Below are positions 1 to 6,690 of a stretch of DNA of 40,142 nt, one piece after another. A program made the position numbers and the translations under genes. The notes beneath the pieces were generated by a model, which saw only the letters and a program-made list of their open reading frames with translations, was not told the origin of the DNA and did no database searches. Within the stretch, counting starts at the first letter, position 1. Each line of letters starts with the position of its first letter. Source of the DNA: Brevibacillus invocatus (lineage in GTDB: Bacteria > Bacillota > Bacilli > Brevibacillales > Brevibacillaceae); NCBI RefSeq assembly GCF_003710915.1, contig NZ_RHHR01000042.1, positions 1 to 40,142 of the forward strand, in the 5' to 3' direction.

Positions 1-134
1 AAGGCATGGGAATACGCAAACTCTACTGGAGAACCTCCAATAGTCCCATCCTCGCCCAATCCCTCGGAAACAACACGATCAAAGGACTCGGTTTCATATT
101 CTTTTCAGATTATTATCGACAAGTCACTGCGTAA
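1..134 (+). pseudogene. ltrA: Group II intron reverse transcriptase/maturase, C-terminal fragment, frameshifted
   Basis: The C-terminal tail of an intron-encoded reverse transcriptase (retrohoming and splicing cofactor). Frame 1 gives KAWEYAN, the conserved start of the tail motif; the rest of the motif (YWRTSNSPILAQSL, then GLGFIFFSDYYRQVTA and a stop at 132-134) continues only in frame 3. The switch falls at TACGCAAACTCTACTGG. Family members read about K-AWEYANTRK-YW, so a segment of about 10 bp appears missing. Because CGCAAAC could have occurred twice in the intact gene, a deletion between short direct repeats is the simplest explanation. The copy in the genome is therefore probably unable to move by itself. 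Confidence 0.7.
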
Positions 135-219
135 ACTTAGGAACCGCCGTATACCGAACGGTACGTACGGTGGTGTGGGAGGTCGGCTACTCAAATAATG
201 GGTAGCCTCCTACCCGATT
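1..219 (+). mobile_element. Group II intron, 3' end (domains V and VI), partial
   Basis: The 3' end of a bacterial group II intron, probably of the C class. Domain V is visible at about 141-177: the arm CCGCCGTA (144-151) pairs with TACGGTGG (166-173), the inner arm TACCG/CGGTA closes a GAA-type loop, and the two unpaired bases CG at 164-165 form the conserved bulge. Domain VI follows as a hairpin (arms GGCTACTC and GGGTAGCC, then TCCTACCC), ending near CCGATT at 214-219, where the 3' exon should begin. The 5' part and 5' exon lie outside the window. The intron sits just upstream of the rlmH gene pair. The exact 3' splice site is inferred from related introns. Confidence 0.82.
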
Positions 220-258
220 GGTACAGTGCGGAGCGGGACGAGATTGGTCAGCAAGGAT

Positions 259-286
259 TTGTTTTCTGTACAAACTGGGGTAGAAT
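259..286 (+). promoter_or_regulatory. Possible sigma-A promoter for the CxxH/CxxC-rlmH pair
   Basis: TTGTTT (259-264), a 16-bp spacer and TAGAAT (281-286). It lies 40 bp downstream of the intron end and about 110 bp upstream of the preferred CxxH/CxxC start, so it would let these genes be transcribed independently of the intron. Match to consensus only; no other support. Confidence 0.3.
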
Positions 287-396
287 ATAGAGCGGTATGG
301 TTCGGAACGGAAAAAGATCGAGAATGGGAGATGTATGCGAGGATGAGAACGATTCGGATTGAGGGTAAGGAAGTAGAGCTGATCGAAGAGTTTCCG

Positions 397-573
397 GTGC
401 GATTTGCGTGTATGGAGCATGTCGAGGAGGAGCTGGATGATTACGTCAACGAATTCGAAGCGGCGCCCAATACATACAGAGCCTCGTCGATTGAAATGGA
501 TCAAGTAGACAAGCGTTGTCGAGTATGTGGAGAACCGGGACAGATCGCGTTGTTGCGAGAGAAAGGAATGTAG
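397..573 (+). CDS. CxxH/CxxC zinc-ribbon-like small protein
   Basis: A small protein of unknown function carrying CMEH (CxxH) near its N-terminus and CRVC (CxxC) about 35 residues later, probably a zinc site. This is the hallmark of the roughly 57-residue CxxH/CxxC family (TIGR04129 type, from memory) that sits beside rlmH in Bacillales. The frame is open from a GTG at 226, which would give 115 residues, but the GTG start at 397 gives 58 residues, matches the family length and has a weak purine-rich AGAG 6 bp upstream. In-frame ATGs at 331 and 343 are alternatives; neither has a well-spaced ribosome-binding site. Only 5 bp separate its stop from the rlmH start, so the two are co-transcribed. 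Confidence 0.72.
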   Translation: MRFACMEHVEEELDDYVNEFEAAPNTYRASSIEMDQVDKRCRVCGEPGQIALLREKGM

Positions 574-578
574 CGAGC

Positions 579-1058
579 GTGCAGATTACGATTATTACCG
601 TAGGAAAATTGAAGGAGAAATACTTACGTGAGGGCATCGACGAATACACCAAGCGGTTGTCCGCGTATTGCAAGCTGCAGATCGTCGAGGTCAATGATGA
701 GAAGGCGCCGGAGGATATGAGTGCCGCTGAAATGGAGCAGGTGAAGCGCAAGGAAGGCGAACGGATTCTCTCACAGATCAAGCAGGATCAGTATGTGATC
801 GCATTGGCTATTGAGGGGCAGATGTGGTCGTCGGAGAAGCTGTCGGCTGAGTTGGATAAATTGGCGCTGCACGGGCGCAGTCAGGTGGCGTTTGTGATTG
901 GCGGGTCGCTTGGATTGGCAGATCAGGTGCTGAAGCGGGCGGATGCACAGCTGTCGTTTTCGAAGATGACGTTTCCGCATCAGTTGGTGCGGTTAATCCT
1001 TCTTGAGCAGGTTTATCGGGCGTTTCGGATTGGGCGGGGTGAACCTTACCATAAGTAA
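579..1058 (+). CDS. rlmH: 23S rRNA (pseudouridine-1915-N3)-methyltransferase RlmH
   Basis: RlmH is a SPOUT-class, SAM-dependent enzyme that methylates pseudouridine 1915 in helix 69 of 23S rRNA on assembled 70S ribosomes. The protein begins with the typical [15 protein letters not shown], has the SAM-binding knot segment FVIGGSLGL in its C-terminal half, and ends [10 protein letters not shown]. The GTG start at 579 gives 159 residues, the usual family length, and has AAAGGA 11 bp upstream; the longer frame from 516 adds 21 unconserved residues. It follows the CxxH/CxxC gene closely. Its 3' end is the classic integration point of staphylococcal SCC elements, and a second copy of that end is found at 2046-2065 here. 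Confidence 0.95.
   Translation: MQITIITVGKLKEKYLREGIDEYTKRLSAYCKLQIVEVNDEKAPEDMSAAEMEQVKRKEGERILSQIKQDQYVIALAIEGQMWSSEKLSAELDKLALHGRSQVAFVIGGSLGLADQVLKRADAQLSFSKMTFPHQLVRLILLEQVYRAFRIGRGEPYHK
1041..1058 (+). repeat. attachment-like repeat 1: 3' end of rlmH
   Basis: The last 18 bases of rlmH encode Glu-Pro-Tyr-His-Lys-stop (GAACCTTACCATAAGTAA). Its imperfect partner at 2046-2065 shares 12 of the last 15 positions, with the core TACCATAA identical. In SCC elements the serine recombinases Ccr use exactly this part of rlmH as att site (established for staphylococci). Its role here is inferred. Confidence 0.5.
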
Positions 1059-1068
1059 ATAAGGTTAC

Positions 1069-1117
1069 AAAAAGACGAGAGAATCTTTTATTAAATTCCT
1101 TCGTCTTTTCGTTTTTT
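1069..1117 (+). terminator. Weak terminator after rlmH
   Basis: AAAAGACGA (1070-1078) can pair with TCGTCTTTT (1101-1109) over a roughly 22-base AT-rich loop, followed by GTTTTTT. The loop is large, so efficiency is uncertain; it lies between two convergent genes. Confidence 0.4.
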
Positions 1118-1170
1118 CGAGGATTTTCTAAAAACACGCAAAATATCTTCTTCATTTTAATTTAAAATAG

Positions 1171-1578
1171 CTATGCCTCAAGCTGTAACACTACTTTTGT
1201 AAAAATCTTAAAATCATCGATATGCTTTTCTATAATGGCTTCTAAAATACCAAGTTCTAACGCTTGGTAATCGTGTACTGCAATATTGCGGAAACCGACC
1301 ATGTTCATTAAAGTTTTGGCTAACGTAGCGTCAAGTAATCCATCCTCTTGTAATAGCTTAAAACTTTCTCGACTTGCTTTCGGTACGCCAAGTTTACGTT
1401 CACTGACAATATGCATGGCTAAGTCTATACTCGCTTCACAGGCACGTTGAATGTTTAAAATGATACTATCCTGCTTTGTGTAATCTTTTAAATTTTCAGG
1501 ATTCCCTTCATATACCTCGTGAATACGTTTGACACACCGTTCGATTGTCGTAGTTTTATTTAAAATGACATCATTCAT
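1171..1578 (-). CDS. hepT: HepT-type RNase toxin (HEPN domain, formerly DUF86)
   Basis: HEPN-family ribonuclease toxin of a MntA-HepT toxin-antitoxin system. The signature R-x4-H-x-Y active site is present as RNIAVHDY in the C-terminal half; the rest is helical, as expected of a HEPN four-helix bundle. The frame is open to 1635, but the ATG at 1578 is preferred: GAGGAAG lies about 11 bp upstream and the product then starts MNDVILNK, 135 residues, the normal size. It overlaps the end of mntA by 8 bp, typical of translationally coupled pairs. In studied systems MntA AMPylates a tyrosine of HepT and so silences it; the tyrosine of the R-x4-H-x-Y motif is the expected target. The sequence is clearly more AT-rich than rlmH, suggesting acquisition. 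Confidence 0.88.
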   Translation of the reverse strand: MNDVILNKTTTIERCVKRIHEVYEGNPENLKDYTKQDSIILNIQRACEASIDLAMHIVSERKLGVPKASRESFKLLQEDGLLDATLAKTLMNMVGFRNIAVHDYQALELGILEAIIEKHIDDFKIFTKVVLQLEA

Positions 1579-1981
1579 CGCCAAATACACTTCCTCGCTC
1601 TTTAATGGATTCAAGAATTGGAGCACGCTGTTCATTTAATGTTGCATACATACTGTACGCGCGCATTTTTTGACGAATAAATTCATTTTCATTTCTAATA
1701 TAAATGGGGATACCTTGCTCAAAAATTTGCATAGTAAAGACTGTATCAATTTGTTTTAAATCGATTAGATCTACTTCACGACCAGCTATAGCAGCTAAAT
1801 CGCTAGCTAATAGAAAACGTTCATAAGATGATAAATGCTGTTCACTAAAATAGGCAAGATCAATATCGCTCTCTTCATGTATCAAGCATTTCGAGAAAGA
1901 ACCAAAGAGAATGATGAAATCAGGATTTAACTGTTGTTTAATCGTTTCAATCAGCTGTTCTTGTAGTTCTTTATTCAGCAT
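1571..1981 (-). CDS. mntA: MntA-type nucleotidyltransferase antitoxin
   Basis: Minimal nucleotidyltransferase that neutralises the HEPN toxin encoded immediately downstream by adding AMP to it (known for characterised MntA-HepT pairs). The GS-x10-DxD catalytic signature is intact: GSFSKCLIHEESDID, near residues 26-40, followed by the third-strand acidic region EVDLIDL. It has 136 residues, within the family range. The start ATG at 1981 has GAGGTGG 8 bp upstream. It is the first gene of the pair and overlaps hepT. The promoter probably lies at 2002-2007. The neighbouring repeat at 2046 marks the possible edge of the imported segment. Confidence 0.87.
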   Translation of the reverse strand: MLNKELQEQLIETIKQQLNPDFIILFGSFSKCLIHEESDIDLAYFSEQHLSSYERFLLASDLAAIAGREVDLIDLKQIDTVFTMQIFEQGIPIYIRNENEFIRQKMRAYSMYATLNEQRAPILESIKERGSVFGDE

Positions 1982-2001
1982 GTTATCACCACCTCTTCTT
2001 T

Positions 2002-2007
2002 ATTATA
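2002..2007 (-). promoter_or_regulatory. -10 element of mntA-hepT
   Basis: On the minus strand this is a perfect TATAAT about 20 bp before the mntA start and just upstream of its ribosome-binding site. A clear -35 is not visible (a T-run lies in that region). Confidence 0.4.
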
Positions 2008-2045
2008 ATTGTAGATAAAAAAAACCGCACCTATACTTGATACAG

Positions 2046-2065
2046 GGAAACCGTACCATAAATGA
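2046..2065 (+). repeat. attachment-like repeat 2: orphan copy of an rlmH 3' end
   Basis: GGAAACCGTACCATAAATGA. In frame it reads Gly-Lys-Pro-Tyr-His-Lys-stop, the universal RlmH C-terminus, although no rlmH sequence precedes it. It differs from the repeat at 1041-1058 in a few positions, as would be expected if an incoming element replaced the original rlmH tail. Short inverted arms ACCGT and ACGGT flank it (2050-2079 region). Confidence 0.5.
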
Positions 2066-2104
2066 AGCTGCGAACGGTCAAATTTATCAAAACCAATAAA
2101 ATGT

Positions 2105-2140
2105 AAAACAAGGACAGCTATCAAGGCTGCCCTTGTTTTT
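2105..2140. terminator. Bidirectional terminator at the end of the HTH remnant
   Basis: ACAAGGACAGC (2108-2118) pairs with GCTGCCCTTGT, followed by TTTTTT on the plus strand; on the minus strand the same hairpin is followed by a T-rich stretch. The stop codon of the minus-strand remnant (2121-2123) lies in the loop. Confidence 0.65.
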
Positions 2141-2561
2141 TCCATCTTACGGTGTTTATTAATTCACTTGTGATGGGTGAACTGGTATGAAACAACCACT
2201 CATCACTGAGGATTTCCTGTGCACGTTTGGAGATTGTTCCTACTGAGACACCGTATTTTTTCGATAACTCAGATTGCGTCACAGGAAGATCCAGTATTTT
2301 AGCAACACAGTATTCAATAGCAGCTTCCATGGCACCAGTTTTCCTTATAATTGGTTGAGCAGCGTTTGCGTACAGATTCCAAATTCGAATGGCAGAAGCA
2401 ATGATAGAAGGTTCGTATTGGGGATACATGGAATTGACAATATTTCTAGCTAACAACTCATATACATAATGACCCCAATCAAATTCCTCTTCTAAATCTT
2501 GCGAAGCTTGATGAAAGGGGGAGATGAAGCCTCCATTTCTAAGCGTGAGCGTAGGTGGAGG
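2121..2561 (-). pseudogene. C-terminal remnant of a larger protein with an HTH domain
   Basis: An ATG at 2456 gives 111 residues, but the same frame runs open to 2561 with convincing coding sequence (LEEEFDWGHYVYELLARN) and no start codon, so the N-terminal part is missing. The visible part has a helical segment rich in aromatic residues followed by a helix-turn-helix, TQSELSKKYGVSVGTISKRA. This arrangement resembles the C-terminal domain of Bacillus TPR/SEC-C-type proteins (recalled, not searched). It lies between the rlmH-linked repeat and the helicase gene and is probably debris from an earlier insertion or deletion. It could instead be a functional short DNA-binding protein started at 2456, but no good ribosome-binding site is seen there. 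Confidence 0.5.
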
Positions 2562-2579
2562 TTAGTTCACTTTCACTAT

Positions 2580-4511
2580 CTAATAATCCTCCCGATCTTC
2601 AGCCACTCTCAATACTCTTCCAGGAGAAACATCAGTATAAGTTCTTGCTCGCTGCAATCGTTCTTCAAAGTAAGCATTCAACGTAGGGTCCGTACAAAAT
2701 ATAAAACAACCCTTTTGCCCTCTGGTCATAAGAGTTCGGTATGTATTGCGAATGATTTGATCGGCAGTTGCTTGAGCGTTTTCTGGGTCTTTTTTGGCAA
2801 GGATTTTGATGCCTTTTAGGGATTGGTCCGTCTTGGCGCGTTTTGTGTAATCAGTGATTACCTGGCCATTTTCATATCGCAAGTCGGGACCAATGATGAC
2901 TCCAGCATAATCGAATTCTAATCCTTGGGATGTGTGAATGCACCCTGCTTCGCTGACTGAATTTGAATCAATTGCCCAAATGCTGTCTGAAAGATTCCAG
3001 CTTATTTCGAATTTATGTTCCGGAATACTGATGTCCTTATGCCTAGTATCATAACGGCCGGCAGTTGGCCATTCCCAGCAGTATCCTGCCAGCAATCTGG
3101 ATTTATTATTTGTCTGATTAAGCTTTTCAATTTCTTTTCGCATTTCATTCGGGTCATTGTATACCCGAAAGTCATAATCCACTCCATAATAATGGGAGTT
3201 CGCTGTTTCTTTGATGTGGAGAACATCATCCAGCCATGATATATAAGCATCTGAACCGTCACAGCGGAATTGTGATGTCAGTTGGCCAGTAATTAAGTCA
3301 GCATTTGCTTCCTCTGCAAATTTCTTGATCAAATCGATGCTTCCAATATCTTTCAATGTGACCCTTTGGTTCTCATCGATGAAAAATAATGTGAATTTGG
3401 CGGCATGGATTAGTTCCTTGATCTGATTTTCTCCCTGATTTCCGTAAAACCCCGACTTTTCATTTAAACGGTGGGCTTCATCGACAATAATGACATCAAA
3501 CTCATTAAAAGAGGATTCGGTAAAGCTGCCGGAGCCCTTAAATAAGTTATCAATTTCTGTTTTACGAATTGTTCCTTTCAATTTAGAAGCATACACATCC
3601 CTAGGGGCAGAGTTTTTGGAAACATATAGTGTCATAAGCCCTTGGTTTATTAAGTGGACCAGCAAGTTGATCGCCATTACCGATTTACCTGTGCCAGGGC
3701 CACCTTCGATCACCATCACTTGCTTCTTATCATTTTTGACACATTCGAGGGCGAGATGAAGTGCTTCTTCATAAAATACCTTTTGCTCATCAATCATTAA
3801 AAATTCTTCATTGCCTTTTAACATGCTTGTCAGAGAATCCTGCAAAGATTTAGAGGGGCGAATTCGACCATGCTCGATTTGGTAGATGAGCTGATGGCGA
3901 TCGCCTTTTTTGACATATTTTTTTATGAAATCTCTTAGTTGTTGGATTTCACCTTTTGTGAATATCGGTGCTTTTTTGAGATGCTCCTGATAATGAGCAT
4001 CTAGTAGAGGATCATCCTCCGTTTTCCTATAATTATGCAAATAAGCGCACGGTTCTAGCTGTATTTGTTTTTCTTGGACATTTTCGTTGAAATCTTTAAT
4101 GAGTGCTGCATAGGACCAGGCCTGATAGGACGGGTGAGGCAGTGTATTCAATCTTCCGCCAACAAATGTCTTTACGACACCATCCTGTGAGGTTATTTTC
4201 TCAACCTCCGACCATTGTTTAAGCTCAACAATGACTACATGGTCCTGCTCCCCATTGTTGCCGGCCACAATGAAGTCTACCCTTTTCGATGTATTAGGAA
4301 TTTTAAACTCAATGGCCACACTGGCATCATGAGGGATCTCCTGGTCTTGCATGACATTGCACATTCTCTGCAGGGAATTCTCCCATGAGACGATCTCCTG
4401 CTTTGATGTACGCCCTACTTTCTCCTGATAGGATTTATAAAGGCGGTCAACCAGCTGTTCATTAATTACATCGGATATGAATTCTGTTTTGGTAGCTTCA
4501 TATATGATCAT
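2580..4511 (-). CDS. DUF2075 (Schlafen group 3-type) superfamily 1 helicase with N-terminal nuclease-like domain
   Basis: A 643-residue two-part protein. Residues 60-100 hold a PD-(D/E)xK-like pattern, Asp79 then VELKQ with Glu96 and Lys98, suggesting a nuclease fold. The C-terminal two thirds is a superfamily 1 helicase of the DUF2075 family: Walker A GGPGTGKS (270-277), Walker B VDEAH (343-347), motif III-like FFIDENQ (377-382), QFRCDG (414-419), then TSQGLEFDYAGV and YRTLMTRG near the C-terminus. All ATPase motifs look intact. It follows the MazG-type gene by 16 bp with AGGAG before its ATG, so the two form an operon. Its position in a block of defence genes suggests an antiphage or anti-plasmid role, but this is inference. 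Confidence 0.82.
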   Translation of the reverse strand: MIIYEATKTEFISDVINEQLVDRLYKSYQEKVGRTSKQEIVSWENSLQRMCNVMQDQEIPHDASVAIEFKIPNTSKRVDFIVAGNNGEQDHVVIVELKQWSEVEKITSQDGVVKTFVGGRLNTLPHPSYQAWSYAALIKDFNENVQEKQIQLEPCAYLHNYRKTEDDPLLDAHYQEHLKKAPIFTKGEIQQLRDFIKKYVKKGDRHQLIYQIEHGRIRPSKSLQDSLTSMLKGNEEFLMIDEQKVFYEEALHLALECVKNDKKQVMVIEGGPGTGKSVMAINLLVHLINQGLMTLYVSKNSAPRDVYASKLKGTIRKTEIDNLFKGSGSFTESSFNEFDVIIVDEAHRLNEKSGFYGNQGENQIKELIHAAKFTLFFIDENQRVTLKDIGSIDLIKKFAEEANADLITGQLTSQFRCDGSDAYISWLDDVLHIKETANSHYYGVDYDFRVYNDPNEMRKEIEKLNQTNNKSRLLAGYCWEWPTAGRYDTRHKDISIPEHKFEISWNLSDSIWAIDSNSVSEAGCIHTSQGLEFDYAGVIIGPDLRYENGQVITDYTKRAKTDQSLKGIKILAKKDPENAQATADQIIRNTYRTLMTRGQKGCFIFCTDPTLNAYFEERLQRARTYTDVSPGRVLRVAEDREDY

Positions 4512-4527
4512 AGCCGGCTCCTTAAAA

Positions 4528-4821
4528 CTAGTTATTTATCGGGTACTTACTTGCGTTTTTCTCCATCTTTTTAAAAACTTCTTCTAAGTCTATACCCATT
4601 TTATCGGCCAGCTGAAGTAGATAGATAAGAACATCTGCCATTTCTTCTTTAATGTTTTCTGCGGATGATGCCACAGCTTCTTCACTGCTTTTCCACTGAA
4701 AGTTTTCAAGAAGTTCATTGGCCTCAAGAGAAATGGAAATAGCCAAATCCTTCTCATTATGAAATGGCAGCCAGCCTCTCTCATCCCGAAACTGTGTGAT
4801 TTTCTCGATCATTTTTTTCAT
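4528..4821 (-). CDS. MazG-like nucleotide pyrophosphohydrolase
   Basis: An all-alpha NTP pyrophosphatase of the MazG/iMazG superfamily, which hydrolyses (d)NTPs to the monophosphate and pyrophosphate. The metal-binding signature is complete: ExxE at residues 33-36 (EANE) and ExxD at 60-63 (EMAD), with the usual FRDERGWLPFH substrate-pocket segment near the N-terminus. The ATG at 4821 has GGAGG 7 bp upstream and gives 97 residues; the frame opens at 4887 but those 22 residues are not conserved in character. It is the first gene of the two-gene unit with the DUF2075 helicase. Housekeeping nucleotide sanitation is the alternative role. Confidence 0.85.
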   Translation of the reverse strand: MKKMIEKITQFRDERGWLPFHNEKDLAISISLEANELLENFQWKSSEEAVASSAENIKEEMADVLIYLLQLADKMGIDLEEVFKKMEKNASKYPINN

Positions 4822-4869
4822 AAAAAGACCTCCAAGTGCCGTATTTGCTTTAAACACACGAGGTGATGA

Positions 4870-5124
4870 ATTCCATTTCTGAATCAAATAACCGGAAAAA
4901 GTAATGAATCGTGTGTAGTAAGCTTTAACAATAGAGAAGGCTTTGGTGTGACTCGTAACAATACCATCTCAGACCTGATCGTGATGACAAGACAAACGAA
5001 CCGAGCAATTTACACGGTGTATGGCATTTCGGATATGGGTACTATTGTGCTTGAAAATTTACATATTACAGGACAGGTTTCGATTAGGTGGGTGCGTAAA
5101 TCATCGACAACATTGGGGAAATGA
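4870..5124 (+). pseudogene. Short open remnant of an unidentified gene
   Basis: An 84-codon open frame without a usual start codon between two minus-strand operons. It contains natural-looking sequence such as NNTISDLIVMT and DMGTIVLENLHITGQVSI, with repeated short strands of the kind found in beta-helix or surface proteins. It is cut off at both ends. I do not recognise the parent gene. The 4822-5250 interval otherwise holds only this fragment and an IS-end-like sequence. Confidence 0.3.
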
Positions 5125-5126
5125 AG

Positions 5127-5150
5127 TGACCCCATAAAGTTAGACATGTC
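5127..5150. repeat. Possible IS terminal inverted repeat remnant
   Basis: TGACCCCATAAAGTTAGACA begins with TGACCCC and resembles the terminal repeats of IS3-family elements. No partner repeat or transposase is present nearby, so at most a relic marks the 3' edge of the Wadjet operon. Confidence 0.25.
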
Positions 5151-5250
5151 ATTTAATCAGGCCTCGTTGTCGTCCAGCTGTAAAAAGTGTACGAAGAAGC
5201 CCCTAACGTTCATTACGTCCGCTAAGAGCTTCTGTAAACATTGAATTTGA

Positions 5251-6687
5251 TCAATACATACTAATCAGATCGGCGAATAACTCATCGATTATCGATTCCT
5301 GATAACCGGGTTTTCTCTTCGTAACGACCGCTTGGACCATCTCCTGAAACCAATCAGGCGTATCTGCCCATTTGTTCTGCAATATACTCTGGGCAAACGA
5401 ATCCCATCTTGCTTCATCAATCTCGTACTGAGTCGTCATTGCCTGTTGATAGTCGCTTGTGGTGTAGCGCCATAGCTTCACTGCTTCTCCCCCATAGCGC
5501 CGCCAGACACGAGCCGCCATTTGAAAGCCTTCGGGGTCGAAATCGCCTGAGTAAAAAAGCTGGCATCCCCCCTGCACCAATCGATCCAATAGCGCCCATA
5601 CAGCCAGAGTAAACTGTCCCGATGAACAAACAAGTGGTGGATATGGATGATCGGACATCTGTTGTTCCCAGCGATCCACAATAGCCGAAAAAACAGCGGG
5701 ATTTTCCATGACCCAGACTACACGTACATCCGTGTGTACCGGACGCATAACCGGATACCAGACAGGCTTGTTGACCACCATTCGCAGAGGTAGGCCAATC
5801 ACCTCATGTTTTGGCCAATGATTCCCGCTATGCTGTTCATCCGCATCCACATAGGTAATTCCACAAACCATGACATGCGACGAAAGATCATCACGAAGCA
5901 CTCGATGCTCGTAAAGTAACTGGGCTATCTCCTCCGCATGTTGTGGCGCATCTTGCTTTTTGGCATGGGCAAGCGCGTAAAGCAAGAGCTTCCCCAGCGC
6001 CTGATTGCTATCAAACGCATGGGGGTTCCCTGTTGTTTTCGCAGCCAATACCGGAAGCCGAACATACTCTGACTTGCCCAATGCATCAAGAATACAGAAT
6101 ACTTGTGCGACCATCCGCAGACTCTTCCGCAGTTCTTCAGGCGCAGAGCTATACCATTGACGCACTGCTACGGAGCCTGTTGCCTGTTGCTCGGTCAGAT
6201 CTTGCAACCAGTCAAAAAATTGGCTCCGCATGCAAACAGGCAAGAATGGCGACTTTTCGTCTGGTTCACGTGTGAAAAGTCCTTTTAGCTCCACTGTCAC
6301 CTCAATCCAAAACTGTTGCCAGATGAGTTGTTCCTGTTGCTTTTTCTCCTTTTTACTTCGCAGTGGTTCACGGTAGTATGCTTCCACAAGCCGGAGCAGT
6401 GACAATTCTCCAAATCTGGTCTCCTTCAAGCCATTCTCCAGATCAGCCAGCTTGATTTGTGCCGATTTACCAGGATCGTAACGCTTGCGGAGTAGTCCGG
6501 ATAATCTGTCTGCTTCTTCGTTCGAGAGGTTGGTCAAACGAATCTTGTCACCAAATTCACCGTAGCTTTCATACTTGCTGCGCAGCGCTTGAAACAGCTT
6601 GTGATATCCGCTAGTTTCTGCTTTGAAATAACGAATTGCTTCTTTAAGTAACGCCCTCTCTGTTTCAGTCTCCCGCATGTCTCCCAT
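5251..6687 (-). CDS. jetD: Wadjet component JetD (Toprim-type nuclease subunit)
   Basis: JetD is the DNA-cleaving subunit of Wadjet, which recognises and cuts closed circular plasmids after loop extrusion by the SMC core (established for Wadjet systems). In this 478-residue protein the C-terminal half has Toprim-like motifs: VWVMENPAVF with Glu328, and SGDFDPEGF with Asp382 and Asp384. The N-terminal half is variable and helical, as in the DUF3323-DUF2399 (TIGR02679) group. The start has GGGAGAG 6 bp upstream and lies 3 bp after the jetC stop. It is the last gene of the operon. I see no missing catalytic residue. Confidence 0.88.
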   Translation of the reverse strand: MGDMRETETERALLKEAIRYFKAETSGYHKLFQALRSKYESYGEFGDKIRLTNLSNEEADRLSGLLRKRYDPGKSAQIKLADLENGLKETRFGELSLLRLVEAYYREPLRSKKEKKQQEQLIWQQFWIEVTVELKGLFTREPDEKSPFLPVCMRSQFFDWLQDLTEQQATGSVAVRQWYSSAPEELRKSLRMVAQVFCILDALGKSEYVRLPVLAAKTTGNPHAFDSNQALGKLLLYALAHAKKQDAPQHAEEIAQLLYEHRVLRDDLSSHVMVCGITYVDADEQHSGNHWPKHEVIGLPLRMVVNKPVWYPVMRPVHTDVRVVWVMENPAVFSAIVDRWEQQMSDHPYPPLVCSSGQFTLAVWALLDRLVQGGCQLFYSGDFDPEGFQMAARVWRRYGGEAVKLWRYTTSDYQQAMTTQYEIDEARWDSFAQSILQNKWADTPDWFQEMVQAVVTKRKPGYQESIIDELFADLISMY

Positions 6688-6690
6688 CTG

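Noticed and set aside
5162..5250. Minus-strand open frame reading LLADVMNVRGFFVHFLQLDD as a transposase tail
   Set aside because: Too short and an overlapping frame is equally plausible; only the possible IS end at 5127-5150 is reported, with low confidence.
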